Shown: positions 38,701 to 53,700 of the stretch, piece by piece
How the letters are laid out: each line of letters starts with the position of its first letter
How positions within the stretch are numbered: the first letter of the stretch is position 1
Source: Mycteria americana
Lineage: Eukaryota; Chordata; Aves; Ciconiiformes; Ciconiidae
Assembly (NCBI RefSeq): GCF_035582795.1
Contig: NC_134365.1
Coordinates: forward strand, 72,707,635-72,771,634
Direction of reading: 5' to 3'
DNA: 64,000 nucleotides
The notes under the pieces: generated by a model
Told to the model about the DNA's origin: nothing
Database searches by the model: none
The model's input: only the letters and a program-made list of their open reading frames with translations
Translations under genes and position numbers: made by a program

Positions 38701-41700
38701 CAGCTAAACTTCCAATCCTTGCTGCTAAATATTTTTGCCCGTTACTTCTTGTGGACAGAATAACTCCTCAGGGGTAGTGGGGAGGAGAAACAAAGCCAAC
38801 TTGTCCTGAACGTCATGCCAATAAATGTAAAATGTTACTAGAATTCAGGAAAGCGCGTGTGGGTGATGAATTCAGAACCAATTTTACAGGAGGAAAATTT
38901 GCTGGAAGAAAAATATACTCCTACAGTACTTTCCAAAACTACTTCCAGCTTTCCTTTTATAAAAGCGCCGAAGCTGTCATGTACCACTCTTGGTGATTAA
39001 TGATTCTGGGATAGCTGATATGTGGGTGACGAATTAGTAATCAGCTTTAGGCTTACACAGACATCCAGCCTCTTTCCATTTCCTGTCCTACACCATCCAA
39101 GTACAAATTGCTTCCAAAAGCGTTTGTGAGATGTGATGGCTTAAATGCTTTGGGAAGAAAGGCGAAAGCCAAGCTTTCCCTAAACCACGGGGATGAAATC
39201 TATTTCTAAGCCTGCAGGTGCAGGGCTGTAGGGACGTTCCCATGTACAGGACAGGTATATGCTCCACTGCCTTTGCTGGGCTTTGTCTCTAGCTAGAGTG
39301 GGTAAGGGGTGGGGATTTTTGCTCAGTTTTAGTTGGTTCCCATCATTCCTCGCATGGGCCCACTAACTTTTACGCTTTACGAATATCATTATATAGATTT
39401 AAACGGAAAATATATTACCTGCCAGCAATGCAATGCCTGCCAATTAAATAAAAAACCACATTATCCTTTCAGAATATTATGAATGTATCCTGCTTTCTTT
39501 ACTGTGGCCCATGGATCAGCCAAGAGGGATTGGGAAGAAGTTGTGTAGGTAGGCCAAGCCTGGCCAGTCATCCAGGGATGGAAAACAAGTGGAAAAAATC
39601 TCTATAAGCTGAACAAAAGTTATTCAGAAAGTAGCGGTGACAGAATGAAATCAGCAGTTTGGCTGACGGAGGGAGGTAACATATTCAAATGGGGTTCTCC
39701 CTAGACGGGCACAGAAAAACAGAATAAAAAGCCATGAAAAGAAAGCTCTTGTACTAACTCTAGCTTATAAAGAATTTGGATTTAATTTTATATTCATAAA
39801 AAATGCTTTTACTTTAAAAATGAAGGCAAATTAGCTTAGATAGACTATGTTCTCTTTTTGGACTGAAAATTAGCTGAACATCTATAAACAAAGGGTACTA
39901 CTACTCAGCAGTAGTTTAAATTGGGAAGACATGAGGTCTGTTCTTGTGGCACAGGGATTACTGTTGGATTCCAACATATTTGTTATGAAAGGTGTTTGAC
40001 AAATATGTTGTACAGAAAGTTGTGTTATTATTTCTTGTTAAACCCTTTAATCTGTCACAGTCGCAGTACTGCCTCAGCTCTAAATTCTAACTGCTAATTT
40101 TTAAGTAAGTAATTCCCTACACAGCTGATTTGTGCTGAATAAGAAAAAAGAAAACCAAACCAACAAACAGTGAGTTCTGTTTAATAACATGAGTGATCTG
40201 GGAGATGAAGGTGAACATAAATTAAATTTGCCACTGGTTGCAAATGAAGAAAACATTAAAAATAATAGCGGAGACAGCGCAAGATCAAGAGAATAAAAGT
40301 AATTTCCAGAACCCTACAACCAGCTTGGACAAATGAAAAGTATTTCCTCAGGGAGGTATAGATCTATATCCCACAGTAATGTGAAGATAAAACAAGCAAA
40401 TGGTGAGACACGAGGCTGCTATGAGAGATGCCAATGAGAAAGGCCAGATCCTGGTGTCATGGTGCAGAAACAAAGTAGTTCATCTTTGTAAGGCTTTGAT
40501 AGTAAAATATTTCTCTCAGGACCTTTTTTTTAGAACTAGAATACAAGTTCAAAGAATAGTTCTGAATAGGGTTTCTTGGGAGTGATTGATTCTTCAGGAG
40601 TGATTTATTGTTACTAAAACTTAACTTAGTTAAGAACAGACTAACAAGGACACAAGTCAATTGTGCAAATATTTGAGGGAGAAGAAAGCAAGGTTCAAGA
40701 GGAATTATTTAGGACATTGAGCAAGAGCGTAAGTAGAAGTAATGAGATGTAATTAAGGAGCAGAAATTGCATACATCTCATAATGAAATGGTTTCTTACA
40801 AAGGGAGATGGCAAGCTGTAGAATAATCTAAAGAAAAGTAGAGGGAGCTCTGTACAGTTTGAGAAATTATAAGTAGTTTGGATCAGGCATATACAGACTT
40901 TTTTAACTAATTAAGAAACTGAGAAGAAAAATAGTGCAGGGCAAAGACACAGATAACAGTGTCAGTATTTCTTGATGCATTTTTATATCCACTTACTATC
41001 TGTGTCTAGGCAAGGAGAGAAAAGAGTACGTATGTGACAAAAAGATAGAAACAGAACAATAGCATTTGCTTGTGTTTCTTTTCTCAAAGGCTATTTTTCT
41101 TTCGTGCCTTCTAACAGGCAGCAATGCTGTTAATCCTAAGTGATTTCAAAAGTAAAGTGAAATGGGGATGTTGTCTTAAGTATTTGTTCTCCCATCTGTT
41201 TTATTAAAGAAAGAAGAAGTTCTGGGATCTATGTTTCTAAGGGTCCAAATTAGATCAGTCTTATCTCAGCCAGCGTCATAGACTCTGCAACTAAATATTC
41301 ATCTGAAAATTAAATGTTTCAAGTACAACAATAATACAGGGTTGAAAGCAATGGAATTTATCTTCTTTATAGGCTTGGTGGTAATTCTGGAATAAAAGCT
41401 TCAGAGACCTGTTCATGAAATCTGCTCTCTGCATTCTATGCCCTGCACCAATGTTACTTATCCATAGAATAATATGATTTTAAAGCATGACTGAACCTTG
41501 ATTTCTTTCATCTATGTAAAAAAGCAGTGTCTAAATGACTTAAAGATAGCAATACAGCATGTGGTTCAGGAATCTAGAACATATCTTGTCACCTCCTCCT
41601 CTTTCGGAAAAAACTTCAATGTGAGTCTTGCTCAAATCTTTTACTGAAAGTTGTACATTTAATACATTCGCATTTCTAGTTATACAGTCACCTTCTTCTA

Positions 41701-44700
41701 TATTATTTTTGCAGCCTTGGTAACTTTTTTATACCCACATGGTGCCATGTGGAGCACCCAGTAATCCAGTCCTGAGCACTGGTGAAGTATTAGGGGGGTG
41801 TCAGAGCTCATGAGCTAGACTGAGAGACACAAGCCATTCTGAGACATCTTCTTCTTTTTTGTTAATTCAGAAACAGTAAACACACACAAAGCTGTGTCAT
41901 TACTTGCTGGAGCTAAATTCTAGCCCTCCTTGTCTGCTACTGCTGATGGTCGGTAAAAGGCATGAGCCTGTTTTACCTGACAGTTATAGTCACGTAGTTG
42001 TACAGACTCTTCCCCATTTCATTTGGGATTGTGTCTATCCTAATATACAACTCTTTTGGATCATCAAGGCAATAAATTACTCTTTTTAAACAGGGCATCA
42101 GAGCTACGTCTTGGTTCCTTACTTCATCCTTCTGAAAGTGTTCAATTCTGGATTCAGAGTTCTATAGAAATAAAGGCTTGGAAGGGAAACCCTTATGACC
42201 TTCTGGGTATCACAGGCCAGCTTTCATTTTATTTACTTCGTTGTAAGCAGAGTTAGATGGGCTTTTCTCTCAAATAACTGAAGCAGATCAGAAGCATTTT
42301 ACATTGTTCTTAGGAAGTTCTGAATCTTTTGAGATCCAGCCCGTTTCCCAGAACTGTCTTTCTCCTTACAAGAAGAAAAAATGGTTTTGTTAAATATTTA
42401 ACAAATAATACTTGTTCATTTAAAAAAATCCCACTGTCTGTGTGCCTTGGTCTAATTGGAGTGGGATTCAGTTTGAAACTAAGATTCATGCATATATGAT
42501 GTGATGGGATTCAGTTGCCTGATCATGGCTGTTTTGAGTACCGTGAAGTATCTTCCTTGACCACTCCAGAATGGTGCCAGTTTCCTGTAAAGCCTGTCAT
42601 ATTTCCAATTCCTTACACACCTTTTGTCATCTGAGGTGACATGAGGCAGCAGTATTTTAGAAACTGGATCGTAGCCTAGATGCCGAAGCTCCCATTTTGA
42701 TCAGTGGAGACTTAAGTCCCAATTCGTTTTCCTAAAGATATAGGAGACGACCTGACGTGTCCCATCTGGCCTCCAGCTGCCACTGCAGAAGACAAGGGCC
42801 TCAGATAAGGCTTGTGTCATGTATGAGGTTTTATGCAGATCTCTTAAGCGTCTTATGTATCTCATATAGTGCCAGACACCAATGTGTGGGCAATTTAACC
42901 AAGCCAAGCCAGGAGATGTCCACAATATAATGAGTTGAATCTTTCTGGCCTCCCTCCTTGAGAGCATTACAGAGATCTGCTTAGACTTTACTGGAAACTT
43001 ACATACCTACCTCACATATACACCAGGATAGGTCAACACCTCGACATTTTTGCCCAGAACGGGTATGTTTATTGCAGTGCGTTAGCTGTGAAGCTTCCCT
43101 TCCGTCTCAGTGACTGAGTGTTAGTTTTTCCCATTTGACAACCAGGAGACCTTGGAGAGTGTCGACTGGCTCACTCTTTAGAGATCTGGTGACTTAGGAC
43201 AGCTCTAGACCCTATTTTTGCCAGCATAGTTCTCCCCGTTAGGAATGCAGCATACTGTCTTTTATTAACAGCTAGACTGCACGAGGCCTTGCTACGCTAC
43301 TACAAACAAAGCTGAACCAGCAAACCTGCACTTTTGTTGCCAAAATGCCGTATTTCATTTGGAGAGAAAGGGCTGGAATAAACTACAGTGACAAAAGCAC
43401 TGCTTTTTCGTGAATTACCAGCACCCGCTGTTCACCCATTTGGTGCACTGACAAGCTACATGCAGAGCAGGCAGGTTGATGAGGACGTTGAAGGTATTGG
43501 ACTGCACCAAGTGCATAAGCTATATTTGGAGATTCAAATCAATAACACAGATAGAGCACCTCTGCATTTTTATCATAGTAAATGACAAAGCCATCTGGAG
43601 GCTTGCTCCACTGATACCACTGATGCTACCGGATTTCTGAAAGGTAGAAAATGCCTGCTCAAAAAATGCTTTCCAGAACTTCCCTGAAACAAAATATATG
43701 TTGTTCTGAAACAACGTGTCTTTTAATTTCCTCGCTTTAAATTGAGATAAACTTCCTTTCTTTTTTTGTCGCTTTGCCAGTGACCTTCATGCTAGTGACC
43801 TCTGTCACAGTGTGTCTTCTCTGTTTATGTACCTACCCAGCTGCGTGCATGAGATAGGAAAGAAGTTAGGAAGAGGAATGAAGTTGCTCTCAGAGAAGAG
43901 GGGGGAAAAGTTGGGATCAGAAAATATAATAAAATAAAACTTGTCTTGCAGAGAAGCAGTTAAATGTTTTCAAATTTTAGGTGAAAAAAGCAGTTGTTTG
44001 GGAAAGAAATACCTGATTTGTGCAATCGCTTTTGGCCGGTTGCTTTTGCGTTTTGTCTTGCCAATAGCAGAGAGTGCAGAGTGCACCACAGCAATATAGT
44101 GGATTATCTTCTTTTGTAATTATTATTTAATTGCTGCAAATGTGATTTTATTTTGAATTTTCTTTGAAGTAATTTGAAAATATTTTGTGGCAAGAAGACT
44201 AAAGGCTTAGTAGCAGAGTAGAATAGAAGTGTTCAGTCCTTTGGGATATGCCAAGCTCAAAGGAAAACAAGGAAGGGCTTCGGTGCCACGTTAGGATTTA
44301 TGAAGTAACAACGCAACTGCCCGTTCACACAGCAATCACGTTTGTCCTGAAGGTTTATATATCTTATTAATCTGTTTCTGAAGGAACCTCTTGCTTTGTA
44401 ATATCATTGTCTTAGTGCTGATTATTTTCTCAGTTCTTTAAATTTAGAATTAGCCCAGAGGATGTTACCTTTCTCTAAGGCAGAAGCTGTATTTGTTAAT
44501 TAAGCTGCAGCTGACAAAGGCAGGGTTTAGCCTTTCTCTGCTAAGTAACACAGGGACTCAGAGAAAGTGAAAGACAATGGAGCAGCAGCGATGGCTTTTC
44601 TACATTTCTTACTAGTTTTAATTTAGTCAAGAGACAGCTAGTAATTTATACAGGTTACTGGGGTGCAAGGCTGATTTCTTCTGTGGATTTTTTTTCTAAT

Positions 44701-47700
44701 CCTCCTTTATTGGATAATAATCAAACCTGCCTCATGTCTACACTTAATATATAAACATTTTCCTTTGTAGCTGTGAAGGTTTTTTCTAACCATTTGCTAT
44801 AGTGATATGGTTTTTAAACGTGTAAGGATATCTCAATATTAAACATTAAGGAATATTTTGTACTCCTTTCTTCACTGTGTAGAAGATAAAGTCTCATGGC
44901 AATACATATAAGAGAAAAACACAAGATGAAGGGAAAGGATAGGAAAACTGAGAGTTAGAGCTACTGGATGAAGTGAGTGATTTTCTTTTTTTTTTTTTTT
45001 TTTTTTTAATTTGGGGCCGGTAGCTGAAATGGGACCCTTTCTAAAGCCTGGATTTCTCTTTTTCATTGAAGAAGGGGAAGAAAGCAACTGAGATTTGAAA
45101 ATGTGCAGGAAATTAATTTGGGGAGAAGAAAGGAAGTTATTTATAGAGGAGGAAAGGTGGTATTAGTTAATGCAAGTTACCTTTGATCATTTTTTTTTTT
45201 TGTCAAGATGGTTGAAAATGAAAAATGGGAAAAAGAGAACAGCAGCTGGAACTATCAAATGTTCAGGAGCCATCAATCTGTTTCACACTAGGACAAAAGC
45301 TGGAAAAATATCTGCATGTCTAAGACTAAGAGAAACTGATGACATGATTTAAATTTGAGGCAATAGTCACCTAAAAAAAAAAAATTATGTCACTTAGGAA
45401 GAGGTGAGTTTTAAAAAGCTTTACAATAAATTATCCCTAACATGCATTTTTTAAAAATCATAAAACTTTCCTTAAAATTCATATGAGTAAGGCCCAATAT
45501 TCATATTGGCTGCTAAATTGCATAGTTTAATGTATGGCAAATTTTGAAGTAGATAGGCTTTTCGTAATGCTAACAAAGGATCCATCTTTAAGGAGAGTTG
45601 TGGATGGTTAGTAATGATCAAGGGAGAAAAGTCATTAGGATAATGTAATTCTTGTGGAAAAATTAATTGAATTTCATCCATTATTTCCCAGCTACAGCTA
45701 GTATATTTAAAATTAAATTACACAGGACATAACCTGTCTGCGTCGGTTTCTGTAAGTAAATATCAATACTTTTTTGGTTTTGGAAAATAAAATTGGAGTG
45801 AAAAATGGAACACAGCCATAACAGATACATGTTTGTATTAGTTTTTCAGTATTGAATTACAGATGTGGAGAGAAGTAAATCCAGAGTATTATTTCCTCTC
45901 CCTCACTCCCCCTCATTCTTAAATATTTTCATCACCTTCTGCCTGACTTTAGAAGAAAATAACATTTCAAAAATAAACTGCTTTTTAAAACATACATACA
46001 GGCAGTTGTAACTGAGTTCCTTAAAAACATCAGTCATTATCAAGGTCAAGTAGGCAGGTCATTCTCTGAGAAAATTGTTCAGTCGTTGCTTGTTTGTATT
46101 TGAAGAAAGCACAGGGAGTCAGCTTCTAAATTCAGCTCAAATTTTTTTATTGGAGATCAAAATCACTGGGGTTTTTTTGTCCATAGGCATAGCAAGGAGA
46201 GCTATGGCATTTCTGTTGGGAATTTGGTTTTATACCTTTCCAGCCTTACAGATTTTTATAGCTTGAATTTACTTACAAGCATACACAATCAAAGATTTAC
46301 GACAGTAATTTAAACTGGGAGTAACTTCTTTTAAAGGAAGTAAACTTCTTTTATTTTTGGGTTAATGAAATTACTACAGAATTAAACATAAATAGAACTC
46401 AATCTAAAACTGTTTTTTTCTGCTTGCTTGATCACAAGTACATTCAAGCTATAAAAGTTTTGGAGAGTAGTTAAAGTGCAAAATGGCATTCCCAAGCTAC
46501 TCTTTGATTTTTCCTTCTGGCCTGGACTATGGACAAAAGTCAGTGATTTCTGATCCATTAATAATAACAAAAGGGGGTTTTGCTGGATTTCAGAGTTACT
46601 CATAAGTCTGCTAGAAACTTACTCTGTGTTTATAATGGACCCACCAGAACAGATATTCTTTGGTGCAAATGAGACTGGCATTTAGGCCAGATACTCTTCG
46701 TGTTCACCTAAGTTTATAAATGTGCCAATGCAGTCTGAGTTAGCAGTGAAAGGATAATCCAGGGGTTTTGCTCACTAGGTGTCACACTGTAATATGACAG
46801 AAGACATCATCTCTAGAAAGACAAAACAGCCTGATGTTTTCTCCATTCTCTTTTATTCCAAAAAATGCTCAACTCACATGTGAAAGCCTGAGAAAGGACT
46901 AGTTTGCCCGAAAGCTTGGGGTTTTTGCCTGCTATGTCAGTTGTCTTAATAAAACAATTTCCTTCAAATTTCACCTACTTTAGATTTAAAAAGATATTTC
47001 TGCCATGTTAATCCCGCTCTTGTTTTCGTACTATGATTGTCAAACTGCCAAGATCCCTCTTTGTCCCTGGTAGAGAGGGGTCTAGCAAAGTACATCTCCT
47101 TCCATGGCCATTGCAGGTCTCGTCTCAATAAATCCTTTGGTGAAACAGGCTCTTCACACGAAAAGATTCAGCTATTATGCCAATCGAAAGGGAAGCCAGC
47201 ACAAACTCATCATACGAGCTACCCAGACTCTGCTCCTGTAAAGCCATGGCTGATTTATGCCGGCTCTTCCTCAGTAGTTTTGAATGACGAGCGTGTAGTG
47301 GGACAGAGCCTTTTTAAGAGTTAGAGACCCTCGTTAGATGGGTTTTGTCACATCAGGAGGCAGGGGAGGGCAGCTGAGAAGTGGAAGATGTGATCTGGCT
47401 TTTGAAGAGTGCTCAGCTGAAGCTTTTTGATGCCTTGATGGCATAACAGTGACACTGCAGATGGAAAATCGGGACAATTGTGGAATTTGGAGTGGCCTGT
47501 TTGCCTGTCCTCAGCAAGGGAAGATGAAGGGGGGAAATTTTATCTGTAAAGTGGGGTGGAGGGGGAAACCAACACCCAACAACCAGAACTAAGGTCTCTA
47601 GTTGGAATTCAGGTGGCTGCAGTTTAAATTACCTCTAACAGTCTGGCTGCTGATTGCTACTATTCATGCAAAGTGGCTTTGTTTTAGTTCTGAAAGATCC

Positions 47701-50700
47701 CAGAGCAACTGCTCTGCCCTGAGTTTTCTTCTCTGAATCGCTAAAATATTCTCTTTTTTGATTTTCTCTCTTGACCCTCTCCTCCCACTCACCTCTTTCA
47801 ACATGTGTTTAGCTACATTCAAAGGGATAGTGAGGAATTAGTTTTCTGCCTGTGTTTCATACGGCCACAGCACTACTGCAAAACGCCTTCCTTAGATTTT
47901 GGGAGGAGTTGGCTGATGGAGGAAGGTTAGTTAGCTGAAGGCTACCTAATGTGCCAGCGTTGCTAGCAGGGTACAAGGAGCAACTCAAGGGCGTAGTGAC
48001 AATTTTATCTGACTTTTTTTTGATTCATCATATGCGCTTCTGGATACCCCGGTCCTGTTAAACAATCATACGGCAATCAGCTTGGATTCTTTCCCTGGCA
48101 GGTGAATGTCAGACTGAGCTTGTCTCAAATGCCGATGACGCTGCCACGATCCGTGCCTTTGTTGTCCTGAGGTGTGCAGTGGGGCACAGCACTTCTGACT
48201 ACACCCTGTCCTACCTCGCCAGCTCAAAGGGCAGGAGAACTGCACGGATGCAGCCATCCTCTCTGTTACCTTTGTAGCCCATTACCTGCCATCTGGGCTC
48301 CTCAGCCCGGTGTCCTTTGCAGCTGCTGCTGCTGACCCCAACTTTTAAAATTAGCTCTGACATGGTCCCTGGTTAGGAAATACACTGCTGGGATGATTTA
48401 TAAAGCCTGACGTTTTTTACAGGACTCTCCCTGTACTGTATTTCCATGCTTGAGATAGTGGAGATCGTTGTGCTGGGCCTCAGCAGTTGAGCTGATAAGG
48501 TTTTCTTCAAGAATGACACACCCCCCTCCCTGCTTTTTTTTTTTAACCATATTCCCTTTTTTGTCTGAAACAACTAAAATCTGTTGACCTTCAAGTTGCA
48601 GTGATGCTTATCTATTCATTGAAAAGGGAAGAGCTTGATTACAGTTAGGATCCTGGTTGCTTGAACTGGAATTTAAGGCTACATTTCTTTCTCCTTCCTG
48701 ATTCTTAAGAGACTGTTAATTTCACTGTTATTTGTAATCCTTGATTGAAGTTTTAGTATAGTCCTAGATCAATAGAGATGGGCTTTCAAACAGACAGTTT
48801 AAATTATAAATCCTGTGTTAACAATATGGTACTCTGTCCTAGGAAAATACCTGTTAGTCTCCCTGCCATTTAATGGCATTCTTATTTTGGCTGTTGAATC
48901 CCATCTATCTAAATCCCATGTATATTTTAAATCAGATGTACTTTGGGGAGCTTAGCAATAGTAACATTAATTGTTCACGTAGTGCTGACAATATGTAATG
49001 ATTTGAGTACTACGTCCTTTGATGCTGTATAGAGTTAACGATAGCAATAATAAGCTTTGCAGTTGACCACATCATTTGCCCTGAAGGATCATTTCAGATA
49101 ACAAAAAACAGAGATTCGTTGCAAAAGAACTGGTTGCTTACACACACAAGCACTGTTTTGCTTCCCAATAGAGAAGTGATTTATTGCTAGGACACCAGCG
49201 GTTTCTCCTATCACAAGGATATGTTGTTGATAATGCCTGTAGAGAGCCTCATGTTTCTAGACACATACTGTGAATAATCAAAATCTGAGAAACAACTTCA
49301 TTCTGAGCTAGGTGAAATTACAATGGGAAATATAAATGCAACTGCCGGTGTAATGCTCTGGGTTCATCAGTTCCAAACATTTTAAGATCTCTTCTTTTTG
49401 CCTGTATTTTCATTTGCGTGAACTGTCAGGTGAACTTGCTGCCTAAAATACTGATAACGCAATTAAAATTACTGATATTTTGATATGCCCCATTTTGCGC
49501 TTTCTGATTGTATACTATGTTACCAACACAAAGGTTTCTGCTTAATTATAAGCTAAACACTAAGTGACATATGCTGGGAAGATACCTCTTCCATAGGTTG
49601 TCACGATTATGTTTCTTGTGTGTTCTTTTAAAGCCTCTCATACTACCAATGTTTTTTCTGAGTAACTGTAATGTTCCTTTAGAGTAACCTTACAGCTGTT
49701 CAGAAGTAATCAAAAAAACACTCCACCCACCAGCAGTAGCTTGTGACTGAGCCTGGTTAACAGATTGGCTCTGATCTCGAGTAGCTACCATAAGATGGAA
49801 TATCTGGAATATCATTAAGTAATCTGAACTGGAAAATTAAAGAGAGTCTGCAGCTGTGTGATGGGAGAGATCGGAAAGACTGTATTATAAGAATCCTGTT
49901 CTGCCCATATTGCTGCAGGAAATGGTCCTGGCTCTTCTATAGCAATATGCTTTACCAAACACCCTTAGAAACAATCAGTTCTCCCCAGCATCAGCACTGC
50001 TACTTACAGGTTAAAATCAATAGGAGCTTACTGGCTAGAATCCAGTTTCTATGCATTGCTCTGGAAAATGGAAGGGCTAGACTTTGTATCAGATTAAGCT
50101 GAGTTAAAGTAGATTGAGGCTTAAGGGTTTTTCCATCAGAACGTAAAATATTAAAGATAGGCAATTTTACCTTGTTCTTGTATTATTTAATTTCTATTTT
50201 GCTGATTCAATATTAAACTGAATTCTAAGAATTCCTCTTGTTTACTGGACTAGCACTCCAATTTAGCCAAGAGAATACTGAGAATGTAACTTGTTTCTGT
50301 GTCTGCTTAAAGTCCAGATTTCATTTGGTACTTTTTATTTGTTTTCATTGCTAGAACATGGGCATTCATATTTATGACTGTTTTGTTTTTCAGCGCCTCC
50401 CAGATGGCTCTGCCCCAAGTGCCCACGTTGAATTTTATCTTCTGCCGGATCCTTACGAGGTCAGTCGAAGGAAAACAAGAACAGCTCCAAAAAACTCTGA
50501 CCCTACTTACAATGAAATTGTGAGTATCTTTCACTTTCTTCCACCATTCTTACTTGTTTGATTTTCTTTGCCCCCTCTTGAAATAATAGAACACCACAGT
50601 ATTTACAGCTGTTACCATGAGTATGATCAAAAAGAAGGAACATATCAAGCTGAACAACAAATGGGGACAATCTTCTGCTTTGCATCTTTCGCAGAAGTGA

Positions 50701-53700
50701 AACAGTCTCTTTATGTCTCTCTCTTCAGGAAGGCAGTTGCATTATTCACACTGCTCTCTCTTACACCATAACCACAGTTACATGTTAGCCGAATGAGACC
50801 AAGCATCATTGCACCAAAACCTAGGCTGTTTTGAATGCAGATTTCTCCACTAACATGAAAGCACTAATTGAAGGATGCTGTCATTCAAATTCACGTGTCC
50901 TAAATTCACTGTCCTAAATGATAACACAATAATAAATAGCCCATTTCTTTTTATGTCAAAATGCTAGCAGTTCACAGCTATATATAATTATTTCACACAC
51001 CACTGAATTGCTCGCGCCTCTGGGGTGAAAAAAAACATTAGTATGGAGAAACATTTACGACAGAATGGGAAGTGGCATAAACTATATTCTTTTGTAAGGG
51101 CAGATGAGACTCAAACAGTAGGTGGGATTGGAGATTATAGTTATTACATATAACAAATCTCCTAAAGATCTCAAAGCAATTTACAAATGCACTTTGAGCA
51201 GGCTTTGAAGTAGAAGGCACGGAAAATATTACCACTCCACCCTGTTTCATAGATAAGATATGATGAAGCTTAAGTTAGTCAGCTGAGACTAAGAGTCCTT
51301 ATCGCCTAGTTTCCCAGTCCTGGAGTTTTAATATTTTTCTTTTTCTTTTCCCACATCTATTTGATTACAAAAGTTACCTACTTACACTGATGACTTGCAG
51401 CGCTTCTGTAAGTAGGCTCCTCGAGTAGTATTGCTGCTAACAGCTGAGACAGATTTCCCTCCCTATGGTTCTGCAGTGGAATAACAGGGAAATAGCCTTT
51501 ATTTTTTTCTTATGTTCTTTCCCTTTTTCACATTCAAAGAGACAGTGGAATGAGTCTAATTGGCCTGTCTAAAGAAATTCCTTTACATTTGAAGGACATT
51601 TAAAACAAACAAATATAATATGGTTATATAATAACATTTATTGTAAAATATCCAAAATGGACTACAGACAAGAACGAGCCAGCAACACTGGAAGACAATT
51701 ATCTTTCTAACCATTATTAGATCAAGTTGAATGCAAGAAAATCCAAAATCCTGTCTGCAGTCAGTAGTCACTGGGAGGAGATTTAATTGTGGTTAAGGAG
51801 CATTCCACTGCTGTTAAGAGAAATTCTATGAAAACTTTAATACCTTTTACTCAAAACTTACAGCCTTCTTCACAGTCTTTCTCACCAGGAACTGCTAATC
51901 GCAGTGGGGACATATGGTTCCATTGAACTTGGACATTTCAAACCCGATGCTTGTGCTGTTAGCAGCTCTGTTCTTCCATATGTGATATCATTCTGTATGC
52001 ATTTTCTATCCAAGGCTGGTAGACTGAGGCAGAAGCCGCCCCAGGGAAGAAAAACTACTAAAAATATGTCAGCTGTCTTTTAAGTTACTTACTGTCCAAA
52101 ACGCTGTGTACAGAAATGTACTAGCCTTTTTTATGAGTTCATAAGTTTTTATTAAAGCCAAATAGCTGGAAGGAAGCTGTATATTAATTTCTCTCTGTGT
52201 TCGAGACTGAGAAAATTCTGAAATGTGCTTCTCTTGGGTATTTTTGGTTTTAGTTTTATACTTTTATTGCTTATGACTGCCTACAGCAAATTATCAGCCT
52301 TGCAAAAGTGCATTTTATTTTTTATTTTTACTCATGTGTGTGAGAGTAAAGATGTGAAGTCCAGGAGGGCTGACAATAGAATGAACTATGCCAAATGTTT
52401 TGGAGTTGCTTTTAACAAGCACTTCTTTTTTCTCTTGTTCCTTTATTTGGATTTTGCAGTTTGTTGCATTCACACTGGTATAACATCGCATTAAAAAATG
52501 ATGGTTCAGAAAAAGAGGAGAAAGAACACAGAAAAATGGAATGCAGTGTGAAGAGAAAAAGAATAACATACCTGCTTATCAACCGCTGTTAGGAATAAAT
52601 AAGATTTACTTGGGAGGTTCCAAAGTAGTTTACTGAAAACTAAGAAAGTAACAAAATGGAAAATAAATCTGAATGATTTATGTTCAAACTCTGGCCAAGA
52701 AAAGTCACAATGACCAGAACCAACTGCAGTGGGATCTTGCTCATATGTGTAGCATTTTCCCTGAGACAGGCTTCGAGGTCTCAGTCGTCCTCAGTTTGTC
52801 TCCTGAGTGCCTGCATGTACGCGCACCCACAAAATGAGCAAACCTCCAAGACAAAGCAGAGTGCGCATTGCCATAATTAAGCCAGAACGAGAGGCAACTC
52901 TCTCCACCCTGCCCTTGGGGTGCGGCCAAAAGTGAGCCAATATCCCTGGGCCACATCAGTCTGTTAGTGTTATTGCGGTTGCCCCCGGAGCAGCGGGGAC
53001 ACTGGCCTGCAACAACCGGGGCAGCGCAAGCAAGCCTGGTGGAGGGGGAGGAGGGGAGCTGCCCCAGGAGCCACAGCCGCTCCCTCCAGCACCGTGCGTC
53101 AAAGCTAATTTGGACAATTAAGAGCAAATCTAGGAACCGTGCCATGGCTACCTAAGGAGAAGCAACTGTCCCGCATTTGCGATTAAAATGTCATTAGACT
53201 CCTGTAGGTCAACAGCGCTTCTCTTTTTGGAGCCAGGAATACTTGAATTCCAGCCCTAACTGTCCCACTGATTTGCTGCATGGCCATGTATAACTCACCT
53301 CCATTTGATCTGGCTGTATAAATGGGAAGCAAGTATTCTTACTACACAATCACTTCAGGATTTAACTGTTCTGGTTATGGAATTCTGGCAGGTGGCATTT
53401 GTTTTACCCACATACTAATTCAGCTATCTGCAGACCTTTCTTCCGTCCCTACATCCTGATGATATATACCTTGCTCCAGCTGAATTTGCAATACCATTTT
53501 AGAAACAGTTTATTGGGATCATTTGAAAACCACCCACCCTGCACTGTAAGGTCTGTCACTGACCCTGCACTGTAAGGTCTGTCATTGCTCAAAGCTTAAA
53601 GCCTCTTTTTGTCCAAAGATTGAAAGTTTTTTATTACCCCAGTTCACAACTGTTGTGATCCACTGTACTGAAGATTTCTTAGCTCTTACAGCTTACGTGT

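Larger units (their letters stand above)
34022..50393 (+). other. PIK3C2G longest intron, between exons f and g
   Basis: A 16.4-kb intron holding one solo LTR (34898-35483), a CR1-like fragment near 37381-37450, TTCC/CATC repeats near 36302-36335, a 22-base T run at 44986-45007 and possible ancient repeat debris near 42150-42215 and 46880-46965. I searched for extra exons and saw none; exons f and g join in phase without one. Confidence 0.8.

Noticed and set aside
42690..42967. 88-codon reverse frame with a repeat-like look
   Set aside because: It might be an unclassified repeat, but I could find no second copy in the window and no known family.
52741..53145. 134-codon reverse open frame
   Set aside because: It lies in a GC-rich patch where several frames are open at once and matches no family.
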